Shown here in pieces: positions 25,462 through 32,168 of a DNA stretch of 64,000 nucleotides. Origin of the DNA: Muricoccus roseus. GTDB lineage: Bacteria > Pseudomonadota > Alphaproteobacteria > Acetobacterales > Acetobacteraceae. The notes beneath the pieces were generated by a model that saw only the letters and a list, made by a program, of their open reading frames with translations, did no database searches and was not told where the DNA came from. A program made the translations under genes and the position numbers. The DNA lies in assembly GCF_900141905.1 (NCBI RefSeq), contig NZ_FQZF01000005.1, forward strand, positions 62,001 to 126,000. Reading direction: 5' to 3'. The number at the start of each line of letters is the position of its first letter. The stretch's first letter is position 1.

Positions 25462-25517
25462 GGTCGCTATCTGGCGTTCTTGCGCTCCCGGTGCAACACG
25501 CAGCTGCGGCGGGGCCG

Positions 25518-26699
25518 CTACCCGTAGCGCCGCCGCAGCCCGTTCAGCGCCAAGGTCAGCACCCCCCCGAACAGGATCACCCCCGCCACCGGCCGGGGCG
25601 TGCCATCCGCCAGCGCCCCCACCGCCATGCTGCCCACCGCCGCCACGGCGAATTGCAGCGTCCCCAGCATCGCCGAGGCCGTGCCGGCCCGCTGCCCATG
25701 CCGCGCCAGGGCACCCACGGCGGAATTGGGCATGATGAGGCTGCTCGCCGTCAGCATGATCAGCACCGGCGGGAAGAAGCCCCACATGCCGCCCCAGCCC
25801 GTGAAGGCTAGCAGCGTCAGCACGCCCGCATTCGCCAGCAGCACCAGCGATGCGATCGTCAGCACCCGCCCCGGGCCGAAGCGGGCCGAGAGCAGCGGGT
25901 TCAGCTGCGCCCCCCCGATGAAGCCCGCGGCGCTGCCGCCGAAGATGATGGCGAACTGCCCCGGCGTGATCCCGAAATGCTCGATGTAGATAGCCGGAGC
26001 GCCGCTGATATAGGCGAAGATGCAGAACATGACCGCCGCACCCATGAGCGCGTGCGTGAGGAAGACCGGCTCGGCCAGCACCCGCCCAAAATTCCGCAGC
26101 AGCGCGGCCGGCCCCAGCCGGAGCCGCTTCTCCGGCGGCAGCGTGTCCGGCAGCAGCCACCAGACCAACAGCCCGGACAGGGCGCCATAACCCGCCATCA
26201 CCCAGAAGATCGAGCGCCAGCCCGCCACCCCGAGCAACCCGCCGCCCAGCGAGGGCGCGAGGATCGGCGCGGCGCCCATGACGAGGATGAGGCGGGACAT
26301 GATCCGCGCCGCCTCCAGCCCCGTCACCTTGTCCCGCACGATGGCGCGGGGAATCACCGAACTCGCCGAGGCGCCGAAGGCCTCCACGAAGCGGAAGGCC
26401 GCCAGCCAGCCCATGTCCGGCGCCAGGGCGCAGCCGATCGTGGCCGCGGTGTAGAGCACGGTTCCCACCATTAGCGGCCCGCGCCGGCCGAAGCGGTCCG
26501 ACAGCGTCCCCTGCATGATCTGCCCCACGGCCAGCCCGAGGAACCAGGTGGCCAGGGTCAGCTGGGCGCTGCCCGGCCCGCTCCCGAACTCCGCCTCCAT
26601 CTGCGGGAAGGCAGGCAGGTACATGTCGGTCGAGATCGGATTGATGGCCGTGAGAAAGCCGAGAAGCAGGGGAAGCCAGACCGGCATGGGATCCTTCAT
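25518..26699 (-). CDS. Bcr/CflA family MFS drug efflux transporter
   Basis: The 393-residue, roughly twelve-helix product opens with LGFLTAINPISTDMYLPAFP, the Bcr/CflA hallmark with conserved acidic residue, followed by loop 2-3 GTLSDRFGRRGPLM and helix 4-5 RAIVRDKVTGLEAARIMS. It likely exports hydrophobic drugs or dipeptides with proton antiport. I chose the ATG at 26699. It is divergent from the gene at 26848, and a Fur-box-like element lies in the 148-bp shared region. It could be co-transcribed with prfC. Confidence 0.88.
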   Translation of the reverse strand: MKDPMPVWLPLLLGFLTAINPISTDMYLPAFPQMEAEFGSGPGSAQLTLATWFLGLAVGQIMQGTLSDRFGRRGPLMVGTVLYTAATIGCALAPDMGWLAAFRFVEAFGASASSVIPRAIVRDKVTGLEAARIMSRLILVMGAAPILAPSLGGGLLGVAGWRSIFWVMAGYGALSGLLVWWLLPDTLPPEKRLRLGPAALLRNFGRVLAEPVFLTHALMGAAVMFCIFAYISGAPAIYIEHFGITPGQFAIIFGGSAAGFIGGAQLNPLLSARFGPGRVLTIASLVLLANAGVLTLLAFTGWGGMWGFFPPVLIMLTASSLIMPNSAVGALARHGQRAGTASAMLGTLQFAVAAVGSMAVGALADGTPRPVAGVILFGGVLTLALNGLRRRYG

Positions 26700-26790
26700 C
26701 GCAGCGCGGCACCCTTGCTGCGCCGCGAAAGCCGGCCTGGGAAGCCCCTTTCGGCGCAGACCGCCCCCGCGCACCGGCTGGAATTCACTT

Positions 26791-26808
26791 GCGAACGATT
26801 ATCATTCC
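26791..26808 (+). promoter_or_regulatory. Fur-box-like element
   Basis: GCGAACGATTATCATTCC, read on the other strand, contains AATGATAATCGTTCGC, matching 13 of 16 positions of the core of the classic Fur box. It is the only A/T-rich patch in the 148-bp divergent region and lies about 40 bp upstream of the ATG at 26848. Iron control of that gene (or of the efflux gene) is an inference. Confidence 0.55.
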
Positions 26809-26847
26809 AGGCAACCTGACCCGACCAACACCGCCGGAGATTCCCCC

Positions 26848-27294
26848 ATGGCCACTCGCGGCCTTCCGAACTGGCCCTGGAACGGCGCCGCCCCGGACGA
26901 GCTTCCCCCCGCCGAAGCCGTGCTGCTCGACGCCATCCGATCCTGGGTGGAGGCCACGCGAAATGGCGGCGCCCCGCTCGTCGCCCTGCGCCTGCCGCTC
27001 GTGACCGAAGGCCTCGGCGAGGCCGCCGGCGCGCTGGATGCCGTGCTGCGGGCCCTGGCCTGCCCGGGCTCAATGGGATGCCGGCTCTGCCCCCGAATCA
27101 CCCCGGCGGAGGGCACGCTCCTGCTCGGCCTCGGCCTGGCCCAGCGCGCCACGCGGCGCGAGGCGCTGGCCGCCTTCCTCCAGCTCGCCCCGCCCGCAGC
27201 CGCCTATGCCGCCATGGGCCCGGCCCTGGCGCTTGGGCTGATGATGCGGCGCTCGGGCCTGCTGCTGGCCAACCCTCTCCGGGCGACCTCATGA
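26848..27294 (+). CDS. Unrecognised 148-residue protein, possibly iron-regulated
   Basis: The product starts MATRGLPNWPWNG, is rich in Ala and Leu, and has a cluster of three cysteines in ALACPGSMGCRLCPRIT near residues 70-82. The C-terminal 50 residues are hydrophobic (AAYAAMGPALALGLMMRRSG), so membrane association is possible. I do not recognise a family. GGAGA lies just before the ATG, and a Fur-box-like sequence about 40 bp upstream suggests iron or metal control. It is divergent from the Bcr/CflA gene and ends at a bidirectional hairpin. Confidence 0.65.
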   Translation: MATRGLPNWPWNGAAPDELPPAEAVLLDAIRSWVEATRNGGAPLVALRLPLVTEGLGEAAGALDAVLRALACPGSMGCRLCPRITPAEGTLLLGLGLAQRATRREALAAFLQLAPPAAAYAAMGPALALGLMMRRSGLLLANPLRATS

Positions 27295-27310
27295 GCTGCT
27301 GAAGGCCCGG

Positions 27311-27338
27311 CGGGACGGCGGCCTCAGCCGCCCTCCCG
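27311..27338. terminator. Bidirectional terminator hairpin
   Basis: A stem of eleven pairs with one mismatch (CGGGACGGCGG / CCGCCCTCCCG, six-base loop) lies between the convergent genes ending at 27294 and 27347. Confidence 0.6.
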
Positions 27339-27346
27339 GGGCACCG

Positions 27347-27940
27347 TCACCAGCGGCGGGACTGCCCGCAGTCGAGATGGACGAAGCCGTCCCGGCGATA
27401 CAGCCCCACACCGCCAAGCCCCATGGACGCCGCCAGCCGCGCCATCTCATAGGAGTTCCGGCTGGGCAGCCGCATGTCGCCCGCCATGCCGGACATATGC
27501 AGCGACACGGTCGAAACGCGCCCGGAACGCCTCGCATTCGCGGCATTGGTCTCGGGCGAGCGGTAGCCGCTGATCACCTCGAAGGCCTCGGTCGCCTCCA
27601 TGCGCGCCGCCACGGCGTTCATCACGTCGAAAAGGCGCGGGTCCATCGGCGTCACCTCCTCGCGCGAGAGGTCACGGAACACCCAGTCCAGCCTGCGCAG
27701 GGCTTCGGTGACATAGCGGCCATCGGCGAAATACACGCCGGAGAAGGCGTCGCTCGTATAGGCGCGCTTTACGTTCAGCCGCCGCGCGCCCCGCGCCACC
27801 TGCGCCTCGGCCGGCGCCACCGCGCTGCAGGCCAGCAGGCCGATCCCGGCCCCGATCAGGGAACGCCGCCCGAGCCGCGCATCCGCGCAGCAGGGGCATT
27901 CCGGCTCATGCGGCCGGTTGCCGGAGAGGACGCGGATCAT
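27347..27940 (-). CDS. YcbK/DUF882 family murein endopeptidase (peptidase M15-like)
   Basis: The 197-residue product has a twin-arginine leader (LGRRSLIGAGIGLLACSAV), consistent with E. coli YcbK, a Tat-exported peptidoglycan enzyme. The zinc site is visible: FEVISGYRSPETNAANA, SLHMSGMAGDM (His and Asp) and DGFVHLDCG (His). It is expected to cut peptidoglycan cross-links in the periplasm. The start overlaps the stop of the L,D-transpeptidase gene by four bases, so cross-link forming and cross-link cutting enzymes are made from one message. Confidence 0.9.
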   Translation of the reverse strand: MIRVLSGNRPHEPECPCCADARLGRRSLIGAGIGLLACSAVAPAEAQVARGARRLNVKRAYTSDAFSGVYFADGRYVTEALRRLDWVFRDLSREEVTPMDPRLFDVMNAVAARMEATEAFEVISGYRSPETNAANARRSGRVSTVSLHMSGMAGDMRLPSRNSYEMARLAASMGLGGVGLYRRDGFVHLDCGQSRRW

Positions 27941-29484
27941 CGGGCAGCCCCCCCGGACGAGGCCATGCGCACCCCGCCGCGATCCATCTCGCGCACATAG
28001 GCGGCGTCCAGCCCATAGATGTCCGGGCGCAGCCTCACCCGCCCGCCCTCGACCACGGCCGTGGTGTAGTGGAGCCGCACGGGAAGCGAGCGCCGCAGCC
28101 CCACCGATTGCGTCTGGCGGCTGTCATAGGCGCGCTGGATGCGCCCCGCGTCCCAGCCCATCCCCTCGAAGGCGATGTTCAGCAGTTCGTTCGGCTGCGC
28201 CAGGCGGATGCAGCCGGACGAGAAGGCCCGGTCCGGCCGGCCGAACAGGCTCCGGTCCGGGGTGTCGTGCAGGTAGATGTCGTCGGAATTGGGCATGATG
28301 AACTTGATCCGTCCGAGCGCGTTGCCGTCGCCGGCGTCCTGTCGGATGAGATAGGGAAAGCGGTCCTGCCGGATGCTGGACCAGTCCACGGAGGCGGGAT
28401 TGACCTCCACCCGCTCCCCTCCCACGACGCTGTAGAGACGGAAGCCTTTGGCGGCCATCCCCGCCGGGTCGCGGCGGAAGCGGGGCAGCAGGTCCTCGCG
28501 CGCGTTGCGCTCGGGCACGCCCCAGGTCGGGTTGAACTGAATGGTGGTCAGGCGCGCCCGCATGGTCGGCGTCGCCCGGGCGGGCTTGCCGACGATGACG
28601 TTCATCTTCAGCAGGACCCGCTCGCCCTCCTGCACCACCAGCACGTAATCGGGGATGTTCACCTCGATCCGCCGCTCATCGCCGGGGCGCATCGGGTTGC
28701 GGCGCATGTCGAGCGCGGCGCGGATCTGCCCGAGCCGGGCCGAGGCCGGGCGGTTCAGGAAGCCCTGGCTGATCGGGCCGACCTTGCCATCCACCTCCAG
28801 CCCGCTCGCCGCCTGCCAGCGGCGCACCGCCGCCTCCAGCGCCGCGTCATAGGTCGCGCCGCCGTCGCGGGCCGCCGCCAGCACCGGGTCCTCTGCTTTC
28901 AGCCGCGCCCGCAGCGCGGGGATGCGCGCCGCATCCTCCATGCCCGGCTCCAGCGTCCCGCCGGGCGGGATGGGCTGCCAGCCGCCGGCCGCCACCACCC
29001 CGCCTGCCTTCGCCAGCTCCGCCCGCAGCGCGGGCGCGCCCTCCGGGAGGTTGGCCGCCCGGTCGATCAGCCCCGCCGGCTCCGCCGCCCCGACGAGCTC
29101 ACCCTGCCAGCGCGGGAAATCGGCGCCTGCCGGATCGCGCAGGATGTCCCCACGGCCCGTGGGCTGGCGCAGCCGCCCGAGCACCAGGTCACCCAGCGCC
29201 GCATTCGCCGCATGATAGACGGCCGCGTGGAAGGTGGCTGGCTCGGAGCTGCCCAGGCTGTCCGGCGGGATGGCGTAGGCGGCCACGTCCAGCCCGTCCT
29301 GCCCCAGCCTGCGCAGCCGCGCGGCCAGGCGGAACACGGAATCCCAGCTCTGCGGCCCCGGCCCCGCCGGGATGACCGGGGCGGGCGGGGGTTCCGGGAG
29401 CGCCTCCGGCGCGAAGGGCTGCCCATGGCCGATCGAGGGCAGCAGGGCCACCATGAGACCGGAAAGCGCGTCGCGTCGTCGCAT
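27937..29484 (-). CDS. L,D-transpeptidase, YcbB type
   Basis: The product is about 515 residues. A leader (MRRRDALSGLMVALLPSIG) with Tat-like arginines is followed by a long region. A peptidoglycan-binding-like helix bundle (VRRWQAASGLEVDGKVG) precedes the C-terminal YkuD domain. The catalytic tract reads HDTPDRSLFGRP and SSGCIRLAQ, retaining the nucleophilic Cys and the His. It forms 3-3 cross-links in the periplasm. I give the ATG at 29484; an ATG at 29496 directly behind GGAGG is an alternative. The pairing with YcbK in one operon is functionally coherent. Confidence 0.9.
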   Translation of the reverse strand: MRRRDALSGLMVALLPSIGHGQPFAPEALPEPPPAPVIPAGPGPQSWDSVFRLAARLRRLGQDGLDVAAYAIPPDSLGSSEPATFHAAVYHAANAALGDLVLGRLRQPTGRGDILRDPAGADFPRWQGELVGAAEPAGLIDRAANLPEGAPALRAELAKAGGVVAAGGWQPIPPGGTLEPGMEDAARIPALRARLKAEDPVLAAARDGGATYDAALEAAVRRWQAASGLEVDGKVGPISQGFLNRPASARLGQIRAALDMRRNPMRPGDERRIEVNIPDYVLVVQEGERVLLKMNVIVGKPARATPTMRARLTTIQFNPTWGVPERNAREDLLPRFRRDPAGMAAKGFRLYSVVGGERVEVNPASVDWSSIRQDRFPYLIRQDAGDGNALGRIKFIMPNSDDIYLHDTPDRSLFGRPDRAFSSGCIRLAQPNELLNIAFEGMGWDAGRIQRAYDSRQTQSVGLRRSLPVRLHYTTAVVEGGRVRLRPDIYGLDAAYVREMDRGGVRMASSGGAAR

Positions 29485-29538
29485 GGGCGAAGCCATAGCC
29501 TCCGCGGCGCCGCACTGCAAAGACGAAAGCAGGCCGTT

Positions 29539-29778
29539 TCAGCCGGAGATCAGCCAGCCGATCAGCATCACGATCAAGGCTCCGATCACCACCGCCTTCA
29601 GCAGGGCCCACCACTCCCCGCGGCCCCCCTCTCCTTCCTCGGCATGCGCGATCTGGCGCGGCGCAGCATAGCGCAGCTCGGCCAGGTTCGAGGGCACCGT
29701 GCTGCCGGCGTGGGCGACCGGGTCGCGCGGGTTCGGACCATCTGTCGGGTCACTGGTAGAGGCTGCGTTCCGGGCCAT
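29539..29778 (-). CDS. Small tail-anchored membrane protein
   Basis: The 79-residue product is polar for 55 residues (SDPTDGPNPRDPVAHAGS) and ends in one hydrophobic segment (VVIGALIVMLIGWLIS), so it looks tail-anchored in the inner membrane. GAGG lies eight bases before the ATG at 29778. I recognise no family. It lies 54 bp upstream of the L,D-transpeptidase start and could be the first gene of that operon. The 217-bp divergent gap upstream (29779-29995) shows no clear motif. Confidence 0.6.
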   Translation of the reverse strand: MARNAASTSDPTDGPNPRDPVAHAGSTVPSNLAELRYAAPRQIAHAEEGEGGRGEWWALLKAVVIGALIVMLIGWLISG

Positions 29779-29995
29779 GGCGAATCCTCATGGGATGAGA
29801 CGGTCGGCAACGTTGATGTAGCGCCTCAGCCCGGATACGCAACGAAAGACAGTGGCCCGCCGCGCGCTTCCGTACCGCGCCGGAACGCAGCGCGCCGGCG
29901 CCGGGCCGTCACCCGTCCATCACACCTGCGACGGATGCGCGTATCGCCGCCCGCGCCCGCTTGATCGCGCCGCGCAACGCCGCAACCCTGAACCC

Positions 29996-31354
29996 ATGCC
30001 CCACACGACTCCTGGCGATGACATCGCCACAGACCCGGCCTTCGCCGGCGCCGCCCGGTTCCTCGAAGGCCGCATCCCCCCCGGTCTCCGGGTCGTGGCG
30101 CCCGATAGCTTCGCCCCCGTGCTCGGGAACCTCGCCGCACCCGATCCCGGCGCGGTGCCGGACTGGGCCGTGGTCCCCACAGGCCGGCCGGGTGCCCTGC
30201 CCCCCGCCTTGCTGCGCCGCCTTCTCGCGGAGACGACGGCGGTCTACGCCAATGACGGCTACATCGTCTTCGCCCGCCGCCCGACCTTTGGGCTGGCCGA
30301 CATGCGGAATTCCGCACCCGTTCGCGGACTGGCCGACAGCCTCCAGACCGAGAGCGCGCGCGCCGGGGTACCCGAGGCCGAACCAGCCGCCGCCCCCCGC
30401 CCGCCATCGGGCCCGACCTTCCTCGAAGCCAGCGTGCCCAAGGCCGACAAGCCGCCCGAATCGGCAATGACACCAGTCACGCCGCCCCACGCCCCGGAGA
30501 TCCCGCGCTCCACCCTCCCGCCCGAGGCGCTGGCCCTGCGGGTCCCCCCGCGCCCCGAGCCGGCGGCTGCCGCGCCCCACCCCCCGGCCCCGCCTGCCCC
30601 CGCCCCGGCAGCAGCGCCCCAGCCGGCGGCCGCCGCGCCGCGCCCGACCCCGGTGCCGCTGCCCGCCGCCGCGCCGCCCAAACTCGTGCCGTCCACCGCC
30701 CCGCGCCTGGCGCCCCTACAAGCCCCCCTGCAGGCCCCCCTGCAGGCCCCCCTGCAGGCCCCGGCACCCCAGCCGCCGGAGATCCGCCCGCCCGCCGCGC
30801 CGCGGACCGGAGAATGGGGCGCCCTACCGGCCCGGCTCCTCGGGCTGCTCGGCCATGGCGCCGGCCAGCGTATCGCGACCTTCGGTCCGGCCGCATCGGA
30901 CCTCGCCGCCGCATCCTTTGCCGCTTCCGCCATGCTGTCCGATGGCGCCGATCCCCTGCCCGAGGCCAGCCAGGATCTGGCGCTCATCCTCCCTGATGCC
31001 GCCTCCCTGCCAGGGGAGCTGGCGCAGGCGGCACGCGCCCTCCGCCCCGGCGGGCTCGCCCTTGTCGTGGCGGAGAACGCGGAATCGCTGGGCCGCCGCC
31101 TCGCCGCGGCGCTGGGGCGGCAGGCCACGGCGCCGGGCCTCACCGCGGCCTCGATCCGTGGCGCCGCCCAGGCCGCGGGCCTCCTGCCGCAGCGGCTGGA
31201 GGGCCATTCCCTCGACCCCTGGCGCGCCAGCGCGGACAGCCCGCCCTCGGGCCTGGGCGAGGCCGACCCGGCCGCCGCCCTGCTGGAGGAAGCCGGCGAG
31301 GCCGCCGGGCCCCGCCACGCGGCCTGGCTGCTGTTCCTCATGCGCAAGGGCTGA
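29996..31354 (+). CDS. Protein with Pro/Ala linker repeats and degenerate methyltransferase-like C-terminal domain
   Basis: The 452-residue product has three parts. Residues 1-110 form a compact N-terminal domain (FLEGRIPPGLRVVAPDSFAP, VYANDGYIVFARRP). Residues 110-265 are Pro/Ala-rich and disordered, containing PLQA repeated four times. Residues 275-452 resemble a class I methyltransferase Rossmann fold (AGQRIATFGPAASDLAAAS, ALRPGGLALVVAENAESLG), but the glycine-rich SAM loop is not convincing. Function is unknown. The ATG at 29996 is the first good start after the divergent gap. Confidence 0.68.
   Translation: MPHTTPGDDIATDPAFAGAARFLEGRIPPGLRVVAPDSFAPVLGNLAAPDPGAVPDWAVVPTGRPGALPPALLRRLLAETTAVYANDGYIVFARRPTFGLADMRNSAPVRGLADSLQTESARAGVPEAEPAAAPRPPSGPTFLEASVPKADKPPESAMTPVTPPHAPEIPRSTLPPEALALRVPPRPEPAAAAPHPPAPPAPAPAAAPQPAAAAPRPTPVPLPAAAPPKLVPSTAPRLAPLQAPLQAPLQAPLQAPAPQPPEIRPPAAPRTGEWGALPARLLGLLGHGAGQRIATFGPAASDLAAASFAASAMLSDGADPLPEASQDLALILPDAASLPGELAQAARALRPGGLALVVAENAESLGRRLAAALGRQATAPGLTAASIRGAAQAAGLLPQRLEGHSLDPWRASADSPPSGLGEADPAAALLEEAGEAAGPRHAAWLLFLMRKG
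30716..30763 (+). repeat. In-frame 12-bp tandem repeat inside the linker
   Basis: Four 12-bp units (CTGCAGGCCCCC, first unit CTACAAGCCCCC, last ending CCG) encode the repeated LQAP tetrapeptide. The period is a multiple of three, so copy-number change would alter linker length without a frameshift. Confidence 0.88.
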
Positions 31355-31424
31355 ACCGGGCGGCTGGCGGCCCCGCCGGGCCCGTGTAATCTCGCCATAT
31401 CAGCGGAGAGAACGCGGCGGCCCC

Positions 31425-32144
31425 ATGACCTGGTCCATCGTCGTCCACGACCCGGCGAGCGGCGCCTTCGCCGTGGCCGTCACGACCTGCAGCTTCGCGG
31501 TCGGCGCCTCCTGCCCGCATCTGCGCGCGGGGGTGGGCGCCGTCTCGACCCAGTCCTTCACCAACCGTTATCTCGGCCCCGCCGTGCTCGACGGAATGGC
31601 GCGCGGCCTCTCCCCCGCCATGGCCATCGAGGGCGCGCTGGCCGGGGATGAGGGGCGCCACCTCCGCCAAGTCCATGCCGTGGACCGCTTCGGCCGCAGC
31701 GCCGCCTTCACCGGCCGGAACTGCGTGGAATGGGCGGGCGAGCGGACAGCGCAGAACCTCTCCGTCGCCGGGAACATGCTGTCCGGCCCCGAAGTGCTGC
31801 ACGACACCTTCGCGGCCTTCACCGTGAAGGGCGACAGCCCCCTGCCGGAGCGCCTGGTCGCCGCGCTCGAGGCCGGCGAGGCCGCGGGCGGCGACCGGCG
31901 CGGCCGCCAGTCCGCCGCCCTCCGCCTAGTGACGACGGAGGACTTCCCCGATCTCGACATCCGGGTGGACGACCATCCCGAGCCGCTGAAGGAGCTGGCC
32001 CGCCTCCTCGCCATCTGGCGGCGCGACCGGGCGCCCTATCTCGACCGGCAGCCCCGGAAGGCGAACCCCTCGGGCGAGATCGACATGGAGGCGACCGAAG
32101 CGGCCTGGAAGGCGGCCGGGCTGGACCTTCGCTTCGGGCGCTAG
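31425..32144 (+). CDS. DUF1028 family protein (Ntn-hydrolase fold)
   Basis: The 239-residue product matches the DUF1028 family: MTWSIVVHDPASGAFAVAVT, SFAVGASCPHLRAGVGAVST, TNRYLGPAVLDGMARG, AVDRFGRSAAFTGRNC and LSVAGNMLSGPEVLHDTF, followed by GGDRRGRQSAALRLV. The family adopts an Ntn-hydrolase-like fold; the reaction is unknown. There is no signal peptide. The stop is followed within 25 bp by the convergent GGDEF-EAL gene. Confidence 0.88.
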   Translation: MTWSIVVHDPASGAFAVAVTTCSFAVGASCPHLRAGVGAVSTQSFTNRYLGPAVLDGMARGLSPAMAIEGALAGDEGRHLRQVHAVDRFGRSAAFTGRNCVEWAGERTAQNLSVAGNMLSGPEVLHDTFAAFTVKGDSPLPERLVAALEAGEAAGGDRRGRQSAALRLVTTEDFPDLDIRVDDHPEPLKELARLLAIWRRDRAPYLDRQPRKANPSGEIDMEATEAAWKAAGLDLRFGR

Positions 32145-32168
32145 CCGCTCCGCAAGGACCGCCGGCGA

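Noticed and set aside
23836-26712. Apparent 958-residue fusion of RF3 with a long N-terminal extension.
   Set aside because: The extension is antisense-frame translation of the Bcr/CflA gene; RF3 homology starts at the ATG at 25461 and gives the usual RF3 length.
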